A DNA stretch of 30,807 nucleotides from EsbW-18 sp964634615 (lineage in GTDB: Bacteria > Patescibacteriota > Minisyncoccia > Phycocordibacterales > EsbW-18), in the NCBI GenBank assembly GCA_964634615.1, contig CAZWLQ010000009.1:1-30807 (forward strand), written 5' to 3'. A program made the position numbers and the translations under genes. This document shows, piece by piece, positions 6,566-13,675 of this stretch. The notes under the pieces were generated by a model. That model was not told where the DNA came from and made no database searches. It worked only from the letters and a program-made list of their open reading frames with translations. How positions within the stretch are numbered: position 1 is the first letter of the stretch; every line of letters starts with the position of its first letter.

Positions 6566-7942
6566 ATGAGAACCGGAACCATCGCACAAATCATCGGACC
6601 AGTCGTCGACGTTGCCTTCAAAGAAGGGGACGGTATGCCACCACTCTTCACCTCGCTCGTGATTGAAGCAGCTGGACGCAGCGTCGTGCTTGAAGTGCTT
6701 CGTCACCTTGAGGCGGGTCGCGTTCGTACGATTTCTTTGCATGCAACGGACGGTCTCACGCGAGGCATGGCGGTCACCGACACGGGACATCAGATCGAAG
6801 TTCCGGTCGGCCCTGAAGTCTTAGGTAATATCTTCAACGTTGTTGGAACAGCACTGAATGATCCAGAAAAGAAGTTTGCAAAACATTGGCCGATTCACCG
6901 TCACGCTCCTGCGTTTACCGAACAATCGACCAAAACTGAAATCTTCGAGACCGGTATCAAGGTTATCGACCTCATCTCTCCATTCATCAAGGGTGGTAAG
7001 GTCGGTCTCTTCGGTGGTGCGGGTGTGGGCAAGACCGTCCTCTTGATGGAATTGATCCGAAACGTTGCCGAAGTGGGTGGTGGTGCATCGGTGTTCGCAG
7101 GAGTTGGTGAACGAACCCGCGAAGGAAACGACCTCTATCACGAAATGAAAGACTCCGGTGTCTTGAATAAGACCGCACTTGTATTCGGTCAGATGAACGA
7201 AGTGCCAGGCGCACGCGCGCGTGTTGCACTCTCCGCGCTCACGATGGCTGAATACTTCCGTGACGAAGAAGGCAAGAACGTGCTTCTTTTCATTGATAAC
7301 ATCTTCCGCTTCTCACAAGCTGGCTCGGAAGTTTCAACACTCCTCGGCCGACTTCCATCCGCGGTGGGATACCAGCCAACGCTTGCATCTGAAATGGCCG
7401 AGCTCCAAGAGCGCATCACGTCAACCAAAAAGGGTTCGATTACATCAGTGCAAGCAGTGTATGTGCCAGCGGACGACATCACCGACCCTGCTCCTGCCAC
7501 AACCTTCAGCCACCTCGACTCAACGATTGTGCTCTCGCGTGCGTTGACTGAAATCGGTATCTACCCTGCGGTTGATCCCCTTTCCTCAAACTCGAATGCG
7601 CTTGACCCAAAAATTGTCGGGGAAGAGCACTATGTGGTCGCTCGTGACGTCCAGAAGACACTCCAGCGCTACAAAGAACTCCAGGACATTATTGCGATTC
7701 TCGGTATTGAAGAACTCTCCGACGGGGACAAACTCGTGGTGTCGCGCGCACGAAAGCTTCAACGATTCCTTTCGCAACCATTCTTCGTTGCTGAAGCATT
7801 CACCGGACGCCCTGGAAAATACGTATCACGCGAAGAAACGATTCGTGGGTTCAAAGAGATTCTTGAAGGCAAGCACGACAATGTGCCGGAAGAAAACTTC
7901 TACTTGAAGGGTGGAATCGACGAGGTCACGGCAACACAATAA
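6566..7942 (+). CDS. atpD: F-type ATP synthase subunit beta
   Basis: The 458-residue catalytic subunit. It has the Walker A motif GGAGVGKT (150-157), the catalytic GERTREG (Glu182), the Walker B strand NVLLFIDNIFRFSQAGSE and the DELSEED-like loop, here ELSDGD. These are the residues needed for ATP synthesis and hydrolysis on the membrane-attached F1 head. It follows atpG with a 25-nt gap and precedes atpC by 4 nt. Length is normal. Confidence 0.98.
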   Translation: MRTGTIAQIIGPVVDVAFKEGDGMPPLFTSLVIEAAGRSVVLEVLRHLEAGRVRTISLHATDGLTRGMAVTDTGHQIEVPVGPEVLGNIFNVVGTALNDPEKKFAKHWPIHRHAPAFTEQSTKTEIFETGIKVIDLISPFIKGGKVGLFGGAGVGKTVLLMELIRNVAEVGGGASVFAGVGERTREGNDLYHEMKDSGVLNKTALVFGQMNEVPGARARVALSALTMAEYFRDEEGKNVLLFIDNIFRFSQAGSEVSTLLGRLPSAVGYQPTLASEMAELQERITSTKKGSITSVQAVYVPADDITDPAPATTFSHLDSTIVLSRALTEIGIYPAVDPLSSNSNALDPKIVGEEHYVVARDVQKTLQRYKELQDIIAILGIEELSDGDKLVVSRARKLQRFLSQPFFVAEAFTGRPGKYVSREETIRGFKEILEGKHDNVPEENFYLKGGIDEVTATQ

Positions 7943-7946
7943 CTCT

Positions 7947-8186
7947 ATGCACGTACGCGTTCACTCAATCACCAGAACACTCTTTGATGGTGAGGCCACA
8001 TCACTCACCTGTCCAACAACATCGGGTGAAATTACGGTACTTGCCCACCACCGACCGCTCCTTTCAGAGCTCAAGGCCGGTATGCTAAAAATTATCACGA
8101 TAAAAGGAGAGGAATCCTACATTCCAGTTGTATCAGGATTTCTTGAAGTAAGCGTTGGTGGGTTCGTATCGGTGCTGACTGATTAG
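7947..8186 (+). CDS. atpC: F-type ATP synthase subunit epsilon, beta-sandwich only
   Basis: A 79-residue protein with the epsilon N-terminal beta sandwich: RVHSITRTLFDGEATSLTCPTTSGEITVLAHHRPLLSEL, then GFLEVSVGGFVSVLTD. Full-length epsilon subunits have about 130 residues, and their C-terminal helical hairpin can insert into F1 and block ATP hydrolysis. That hairpin is absent, and the stop is followed by a terminator-like hairpin. The enzyme may therefore lack epsilon inhibition (inference). The ATG at 7947 matches the family start. Confidence 0.9.
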   Translation: MHVRVHSITRTLFDGEATSLTCPTTSGEITVLAHHRPLLSELKAGMLKIITIKGEESYIPVVSGFLEVSVGGFVSVLTD

Positions 8187-8199
8187 ATTTCAACTGAAG

Positions 8200-8221
8200 G
8201 GATTTGAGTAATCCACTTTTT
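8200..8221 (+). terminator. Weak intrinsic terminator ending the atp operon
   Basis: GGATT (8200-8204), loop TGAGT and AATCC (8210-8214) are followed by AC and TTTTT (8217-8221). The stem is only 5 bp, but it sits 14 nt after the last atp gene. Confidence 0.45.
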
Positions 8222-8225
8222 CACG

Positions 8226-8254
8226 TTGCAAATAAAAACTTCTCGGAGTAGCAT
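8226..8254 (+). promoter_or_regulatory. Candidate promoter for the SulP gene
   Basis: TTGCAA (8226-8231), a 17-bp spacer and TAGCAT (8249-8254). Transcription would start near 8261 with a leader of about 48 nt. The leader sequence is A/T-rich and lacks an SD. Confidence 0.45.
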
Positions 8255-8308
8255 CACAGTTTTGTTGTGAAAAATAAATTAATCGTTTAGCTGAAGAATA
8301 GTATCTCT

Positions 8309-9937
8309 ATGAAAGATCTCGTCGTTCGTCTCAAAGAAAACTGGAAATCAGGCCTCACCGTTTCACTCGTCTCACTCCCTCTTTCAATATCACTCGGTAT
8401 CGCAGCCGGTGCCACACCGCTTATGGGTGTCATCACTGCCATCTGGGCAGGACTCGTGGCATCACTCATTGGAGGAAGCCACTACAACGTCACAGGACCA
8501 ACGGGGGCACTCTCGGGCATCTTGGCAGCCTTTGCCCTTTCCTATGGCATGCAGACGCTTCCGCTCCTGAGCATTTTGGCAGGTGTTCTTATCATCATTG
8601 CCTTTGCGTTCAAGCTCGAACGCTTTATTGCTTTTGTTCCGGCCAGCGTTGTCCACGGTTTTACACTCGGTGTTGCGTTTATTATTGCACTCAATCAATT
8701 CAACTTTGCGTTTGGGCTTCAAGGGCTCCCCGTACACAGTGAATTTATTAAAAACGTTTTTGAGTCCCTTAAAGCACTCCCACAGACCAACGCCGCAGCG
8801 TTCATCATCTTCGCCCTTGGTCTTGCGTTTCTCTTTTTTGCGCTCAAAAAAATCAAATACGTCCCTGGACCAATCATTCTTGCGCTCGCAGGTATCGCGG
8901 TCGGATACGGCGCCAACAAGGGCCTGATACCACTCGATATCCAGACCTTGGCAACAAAGTTTGGTGATATCCCGTCAGCTCTCGCATCATTCCCCATTCT
9001 GTCGTTCCACGTCATCGATCGAGGGATCATCGTTGCTGCCATCACCGTTGCAATCGTTGCTATTCTCGAAACACTTATCTCTGCCAAGATTGCAGACGGG
9101 ATGACACACACCAAGTATGACCAGCGAAAAGAAATGCTCGGACTTGGACTCGCAAACATTGCATCAGGAGTGACTGGCGGTATCCCAGCAACGGCAGCTC
9201 TTGCACGCACTGCACTCAACGTCAAAAGTGCTGCCACTCACCGGACCTCGGGTATTGTAAACGCTATCGCCGTAGCAATCATCGCGCTCATTCTCCTTCC
9301 AACGTTTAAATATCTTCCCCTCGCCATTGTTGCATCCATCCTTGTGTATGTGGCCATCCGCATGGTAGAAGCGGAGCACTTCAAACACCTTTACACCCAT
9401 GACGCCGCAGCGTTTTGGCTTTCAATTGTTGTAGCTCTCATTACTGTCGTTGAAGAACCAATCATGGGTATCCTCGTCGGATCAGTGCTCGCACTCCTCA
9501 TGTTTGTTCGTAAGCTCTCATTCGCACGATCCGAGGTGAGTGTGAACAAAGATGGACAACTCATCAATCGTATTCATGCCGAACGCATCAAAGAACTCGA
9601 CGTTCAAGGTGACACTATCGTCTACCGTTTTTCAGGCGAACTCACCTATGTGAACGGACAAGGACATCTTCAAGCCCTCCAGTCGCTTCCTGATATCGCC
9701 TCAAACATCGTTCTTGGATTCCGAAACCTTTTCTACATTGACGTCGACGGTCTCGACATCATTGAAGAAGTCATCGAGACGCTTGAATCACGTGGTAAAA
9801 CAGTAAGCATCTCGAGCATCAATCAAGTCGCCTTCCCAATCATTGCCAAAACAAAGTGGTACAACAAACTTCAAGAAAAGAACCTTGTCTTTGAGTCATC
9901 ACAAGATGCTGTAAAAATGCTTCACGAGCGAGTATAG
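8309..9937 (+). CDS. SulP-family anion transporter with STAS domain
   Basis: A 542-residue SLC26/SulP permease. The N-terminal membrane part (about 1-400) has the family features: LPLSISLGIAAGATPLMGVITAIWAGL, the SHYNVTGPTGA motif near residues 57-67 and the later GLANIASGVTGGIPATAALARTALN segment. A cytoplasmic STAS domain follows (about 430-542). SulP proteins carry sulfate, bicarbonate, dicarboxylates or chloride. The substrate cannot be read directly, but the next gene resembles a beta-carbonic anhydrase, which favours bicarbonate (inference). It lies directly after the ATP synthase operon, with its own promoter. Confidence 0.92.
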   Translation: MKDLVVRLKENWKSGLTVSLVSLPLSISLGIAAGATPLMGVITAIWAGLVASLIGGSHYNVTGPTGALSGILAAFALSYGMQTLPLLSILAGVLIIIAFAFKLERFIAFVPASVVHGFTLGVAFIIALNQFNFAFGLQGLPVHSEFIKNVFESLKALPQTNAAAFIIFALGLAFLFFALKKIKYVPGPIILALAGIAVGYGANKGLIPLDIQTLATKFGDIPSALASFPILSFHVIDRGIIVAAITVAIVAILETLISAKIADGMTHTKYDQRKEMLGLGLANIASGVTGGIPATAALARTALNVKSAATHRTSGIVNAIAVAIIALILLPTFKYLPLAIVASILVYVAIRMVEAEHFKHLYTHDAAAFWLSIVVALITVVEEPIMGILVGSVLALLMFVRKLSFARSEVSVNKDGQLINRIHAERIKELDVQGDTIVYRFSGELTYVNGQGHLQALQSLPDIASNIVLGFRNLFYIDVDGLDIIEEVIETLESRGKTVSISSINQVAFPIIAKTKWYNKLQEKNLVFESSQDAVKMLHERV

Positions 9938-9950
9938 AATCATGCGTGGT

Positions 9951-9978
9951 TTGACAAGAAACAAACACAAACTATAAT
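9951..9978 (+). promoter_or_regulatory. Strong sigma70-type promoter for the carbonic-anhydrase-like gene
   Basis: Consensus TTGACA (9951-9956), a 16-bp spacer and consensus TATAAT (9973-9978). This is the closest match to consensus in the window. It gives a leader of about 68 nt that ends with a GGGGAG Shine-Dalgarno-like element (10037-10042). Confidence 0.75.
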
Positions 9979-10052
9979 CCTGCAAGGTTTTGCGATATAC
10001 GAATCGTCCTTGTTCTTTATACCGACCAACAGACACGGGGAGACGGCTCTGC

Positions 10053-10646
10053 ATGAATGAAGTCAATGGACTCATTTCCTACAACAATCCCGCTATCAAA
10101 TACCTCCGGGCTCACGAAATCCTTGCAACCTTCGACCAAGACCAGGTTCCGTCATCAAACGGCCTCGTCTTCGTTGGCTGTGCGGACAAAAACCGATTTC
10201 ACGACCTCTTTCTTCACATCAGCACAGCATGCGGAGACAAGATTCACACCTTCTCCTGGCACGGAGGAGCACTACGACTTACACGTGAGTCTCCAACAAA
10301 CCGGACTAGCCGAGTTTTTGCGCGTCTCGCCCTCAAGGAAATCGAGGATGCCATCGAGATCGCAGAGACCACAACCGTTGTATTGACCGCGCATCTGCCG
10401 TGCACGAAAGCGCGTCTCGCCAATATGCACTGGACAGATGTACTCACTAACCTCTGGGAGGCAAAGCAGCATGCAAAGAAGGTGTTGGGTCACCAGGCAA
10501 ACATCAAGGTTGTGACCCTCCTCCACATCCACTTCTACAACCCTCGGACTCAGGAGGAACGAAAGCGGACGTATTTTTTCTCGGCCCATCGTTGGATGAG
10601 TGTCCGCGACCACGTCAAAAAGCTGGACGCCGAAGCGTCGTCGTGA
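10053..10646 (+). CDS. Divergent beta-carbonic-anhydrase-like protein
   Basis: A 197-residue protein whose motif spacing follows beta-carbonic anhydrases. VGCADKNRF (Cys43, Asp45) matches the usual CSDSR strand, WHGGAL (69-74) matches the NAGG loop, and a helix ALKEIEDAIEIAETTTVVLTAH precedes His114-x-x-Cys117, matching GHxxCG. Cys43, His114 and Cys117 would be the zinc ligands. The Arg of the catalytic Asp-Arg pair is Asn47 here, with Arg48 next to it, so activity is uncertain. It follows the SulP transporter by 115 bp and has a consensus promoter. The start at 10053 is supported by the GGGGAG element; an upstream in-frame start would lie close to the expected transcription start. Confidence 0.6.
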   Translation: MNEVNGLISYNNPAIKYLRAHEILATFDQDQVPSSNGLVFVGCADKNRFHDLFLHISTACGDKIHTFSWHGGALRLTRESPTNRTSRVFARLALKEIEDAIEIAETTTVVLTAHLPCTKARLANMHWTDVLTNLWEAKQHAKKVLGHQANIKVVTLLHIHFYNPRTQEERKRTYFFSAHRWMSVRDHVKKLDAEASS

Positions 10647-10669
10647 AGGTAGTTCTGTTGTCTGTTGGG

Positions 10670-10696
10670 AAAGAGGTGCTGCAGCGCACCTCTTTT
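10670..10696 (+). terminator. Strong intrinsic terminator
   Basis: AAAGAGGTGC (10670-10679), loop TGCAGC and GCACCTCTTT (10686-10695) form a perfect 10-bp stem ending in TTTT. It ends the SulP/carbonic-anhydrase-like unit. Confidence 0.85.
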
Positions 10697-10761
10697 CTGT
10701 TTGTCACACTCCTTTTTTCTCAGATATACAATATATGAACTTATAGGTAGTGTTCCCACGA

Positions 10762-10794
10762 TACGGAATAATGCCCTTTCCGTAAGGTCTTTTT
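10762..10794 (+). terminator. Hairpin with T-run in the region upstream of rnr
   Basis: TACGGAA (10762-10768) and TTCCGTA (10778-10784) form a 7-bp stem, with TTTTT at 10790-10794. It may be a second terminator, or an attenuator if transcription begins at the TATACA/TACAAT region near 10725. The rest of 10697-10825 is A/T-rich and shows no ORF worth calling. Confidence 0.4.
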
Positions 10795-10796
10795 GC

Positions 10797-10805
10797 TGCT
10801 ATGAT
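10797..10805 (+). promoter_or_regulatory. Extended -10 promoter for rnr
   Basis: TGCTATGAT is an extended -10 (TGn plus TATGAT). It would start RNA near 10812, about 14 nt before the rnr ATG at 10826. Confidence 0.45.
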
Positions 10806-10825
10806 GAGCAAAATACACCTACTGT

Positions 10826-12775
10826 ATGAATGAACAAAGAAAGAAAAATGCTACCGTCGTGACGGAGCATGCGCGCATCGAAGGCATCATTTCAACTACA
10901 CAAAAAGGCATCGGCTTTCTTGCTAACCCTGAAACCGAGGAAGATATTCGCATTGAAGAAGGGCTTCTCGGAACCGCACTCAATCGCGATTTAGTTCGGA
11001 TTGAGATGCTTCCCGGCGAAGTGCGGGGCCAAAAAATCGCGCGTGTCATAGAAGTCATTAAACGTGCCCGAACATCCTTCGTTGGAACGCTTCGTAAGGA
11101 CGATGCCGTATGGCACCTCGATCCCGATGATAAGCGCGTCTACACATCATTCTTAATCGAGGATCCGAAGGATGCAAAAGAAAATGACAAGGTGCTCATC
11201 TCGCTCGCCTCGTGGAATACTGGCGAACCATATCCAAAAGGTACAATCAAAGAAGTGATTGGACAGAAGGGCGTGCACGACGTTGAAATGCGTTCGATTA
11301 TCCTCGCAAAGGGCATCGACGACCGTTTCCCTGACACCGTGCACGCTGAGGCCGAAGAACAGGCCGCCCGAGGTATCAGTACAGATGACATTGACCTACG
11401 AACAGACTTTCGTACCGAAACGACGTTCACGATTGACCCTGCTGACGCAAAAGACTTCGACGATGCCCTCTCGGTCACACTTCGTCCCGACGGCTCTGCA
11501 AAGATTGGTATTCACATCGCTGACGTGTCGCACTACGTACTTCCTGGTTCCGCACTTGATAGAGAGGCAGTTATACGTGGCTTATCGGTGTATTTGGTTG
11601 ATCGCACAATTCCGATGCTTCCCGAAGTCCTGAGCAACGGTATCTGCAGTTTAAACCCTGATGTTGATCGCCTCACATTTTCAGTGTGGTTTGATGTCAC
11701 AAAAGACGGCACATTCTCAGCTCCCTCGTTTGGTAAAACAATCATTCACTCAAACAAGCGCTTCACATACGAGGAAGCGCAAGAGGTTATGAATGCTGGT
11801 GCGGGTTCGTATTACGACGAGCTCATACTCTTGAACACGCTTGCGAAGCGAATGCGAAACGAACGAGAACGGGCGGGCTCAATTGACTTTGAGCAGCACG
11901 AGGTGCGTTTTGAGCTCGCTGACGACGGAGTCCCTCTTTCTGTGTATCGAAAGGCACGACTCGACACACACAAGTTGATTGAAGAATTTATGCTCCTCGC
12001 CAACAAAAGTGTTGCTGAATACCCACAGATACTCGCGAAAGGTGCAAAACACTCCTATATCTACCGCGTGCATGACCACCCTGATCGCGAAAAACTTCAG
12101 AACCTGGCTTCATTTGTGAAAGTGCTTGGCTACACGCTTGAACTCGCGAAGAACGGTGACGTTACTGGCAAGTCTTTGAATAGACTGTTCAAGCAGGTTG
12201 AAGGGAAGCCGGAAGAAGGACTAATCAAGACCGCCGGTCTCCGCTCAATGGCGAAAGCGGCATACACAACACTTAACATCGGTCACTTTGGTCTCGCCCT
12301 TGGAGCGTACACACACTTTACGTCACCCATCCGTCGATACGCCGACCTCATGGTGCATCGTTTCTTGCAAGGAATCCTTACAACCGGCAAAACCACATCG
12401 GAAGGTTTCGCAAATTACACCAAAGTCGCCCAAGAAATTTCTGATCGTGAAATCGATACCATTGGTGCAGAACGTGACTCCATCAAATACAAGCAGGTCG
12501 AATACATGATGGGTAAAATCGGAGAAGAATTTGAAGGGATTATTTCGGGTGTCTCTGAGTTCGGTCTCTTCCTCGAAGAGCGAGAAACAAAAGCGGAAGG
12601 ATTGGTTCGCTTGAATACGCTTCGTGACGACTACTACGAGCTTGAACCAAAAAAGTATCGCGTCATTGGCAAGAAAAAGAAAAAGGTCTATGCGCTTGGC
12701 GACACGGTTCGTATGAAATTGATGGGGGCTGACCTCGATCGCAAAATGATTGACTATGCCCTTATCAGCAAATAA
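10826..12775 (+). CDS. rnr: Ribonuclease R (RNase II/R family 3'-5' exoribonuclease)
   Basis: A 649-residue processive exoribonuclease for mRNA and structured RNA turnover. An N-terminal OB/cold-shock region (about 15-150, ARIEGIISTTQKGIGFLANPE) precedes the RNB catalytic domain with DPADAKDFDDA, where Asp204, Asp210, Asp212 and Asp213 are the metal ligands. The segment HFTSPIRRYADLMVHR is also diagnostic. A C-terminal S1 domain follows (about 565-645, FEGIISGVSEFGLFLEE). Compared with E. coli RNase R (over 800 residues) it lacks the N-terminal HTH extension and the basic tail. No Shine-Dalgarno sequence. Confidence 0.95.
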   Translation: MNEQRKKNATVVTEHARIEGIISTTQKGIGFLANPETEEDIRIEEGLLGTALNRDLVRIEMLPGEVRGQKIARVIEVIKRARTSFVGTLRKDDAVWHLDPDDKRVYTSFLIEDPKDAKENDKVLISLASWNTGEPYPKGTIKEVIGQKGVHDVEMRSIILAKGIDDRFPDTVHAEAEEQAARGISTDDIDLRTDFRTETTFTIDPADAKDFDDALSVTLRPDGSAKIGIHIADVSHYVLPGSALDREAVIRGLSVYLVDRTIPMLPEVLSNGICSLNPDVDRLTFSVWFDVTKDGTFSAPSFGKTIIHSNKRFTYEEAQEVMNAGAGSYYDELILLNTLAKRMRNERERAGSIDFEQHEVRFELADDGVPLSVYRKARLDTHKLIEEFMLLANKSVAEYPQILAKGAKHSYIYRVHDHPDREKLQNLASFVKVLGYTLELAKNGDVTGKSLNRLFKQVEGKPEEGLIKTAGLRSMAKAAYTTLNIGHFGLALGAYTHFTSPIRRYADLMVHRFLQGILTTGKTTSEGFANYTKVAQEISDREIDTIGAERDSIKYKQVEYMMGKIGEEFEGIISGVSEFGLFLEERETKAEGLVRLNTLRDDYYELEPKKYRVIGKKKKKVYALGDTVRMKLMGADLDRKMIDYALISK

Positions 12776-12822
12776 TCAGCCGCTTGATACCAGCGAGCTT
12801 TCGTCCTCTTCCTCACTGTTTA

Positions 12823-12850
12823 TTGTTGGTTGATTGTTGTCTGCTAGAAT
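12823..12850 (+). promoter_or_regulatory. Promoter for the 12858 membrane-protein gene, leaderless
   Basis: TTGTTG (12823-12828), a 16-bp spacer and TAGAAT (12845-12850). The ATG at 12858 starts 8 nt after the last base of the -10, the normal place for transcription start itself. Confidence 0.55.
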
Positions 12851-12857
12851 GAGCATC

Positions 12858-13082
12858 ATGGAAACGTTCCAAACAATCGCCGAAGCGATCATAAGCGCCC
12901 GCGCACTCTGGATTGTGTTTGCATTTATTGCTCTCGGTTGGTTGGTGGTGAGCGGGGTTCTTCTCTACCACTGGCGTAGTTATGGAAAAGGCGACACGAA
13001 GGTGCGCCGCATGGGGTGGACGTACCTCATTGGTTCAATACTCTTACTCCTCTCGGCAATATCTTTTATCGTTTCACTCTAG
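12858..13082 (+). CDS. Small two-helix membrane protein
   Basis: A 74-residue protein of unknown function. Two hydrophobic segments (WIVFAFIALGWLVVSGVLLY and TYLIGSILLLLSAISFIVSL) are joined by a basic, hydrophilic loop (HWRSYGKGDTKVRRMGW). I chose the ATG at 12858 because the promoter at 12823-12850 places transcription start at about this codon. Earlier in-frame starts (12834, 12849) would lie in or next to the -10 box. It ends 6 nt before the PH-domain gene, so the two are one transcription unit. Confidence 0.6.
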   Translation: METFQTIAEAIISARALWIVFAFIALGWLVVSGVLLYHWRSYGKGDTKVRRMGWTYLIGSILLLLSAISFIVSL

Positions 13083-13088
13083 TTGCGC

Positions 13089-13667
13089 ATGACCACTTCA
13101 CTCGATGCATCAAATCTGATTGACCTCGACAAAGATGAGCGGACGCTCATGGAGGTTCGTCGACACCCGATTGTCTTCTATGCACGACTGGTTATTCTTG
13201 TGGTGCTTTTTTTCATACCGCTCTTTCTTTCACCATTTTTGGTTATTTTGATTGATCGCGCGACCTCGGGCACTGTAGGTGCGCTTATTTTCGGCTTTCT
13301 TTTCACGTTGTGGTGCCTTGCACTGTGGGTTGCTTTTTTTTACCAATGGACTGATTACTACCTCGATGTATGGGTAATCACCAACAAGCGCGTTTTTGAT
13401 ATCGATCAAAAAGGATTCTTCAAGCGCGAAATCTCTGTGTGTCGCATTGAACAACTGCAGGACGTATCAATCAGTGTGAATGGGTTAATGGCGACCCTCT
13501 TTAAGTTCGGCACCATTCATATCCATACCGCAGGCGAAAGCCATGACTTTGTCATTCGAGATGCGCGAAACCCAATGAGTGTCAAAAACGTCATCATGCA
13601 GGCTCACGGCAAAACCATTGACTCTCCCGTTATCACCCCAATGTTTAACGAAGAACCGGGAGCGTAG
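13089..13667 (+). CDS. Bacterial PH-domain (YdbS/DUF304-like) membrane protein
   Basis: A 192-residue protein. After a cytoplasmic N-terminus, two hydrophobic stretches (ARLVILVVLFFIPLFLSPFLVILI and GALIFGFLFTLWCLALWVAFF) anchor it. The following domain, DYYLDVWVITNKRVFDIDQKGFFKREISVCRIEQLQDVSI, is the signature of bacterial PH domains of the YdbS/YdbT type. Its function is unknown beyond membrane association. The ATG at 13089 is preferred over a TTG two codons earlier. It converges on smc with 8 nt between the stops. Confidence 0.75.
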   Translation: MTTSLDASNLIDLDKDERTLMEVRRHPIVFYARLVILVVLFFIPLFLSPFLVILIDRATSGTVGALIFGFLFTLWCLALWVAFFYQWTDYYLDVWVITNKRVFDIDQKGFFKREISVCRIEQLQDVSISVNGLMATLFKFGTIHIHTAGESHDFVIRDARNPMSVKNVIMQAHGKTIDSPVITPMFNEEPGA

Positions 13668-13675
13668 AGACCGCT

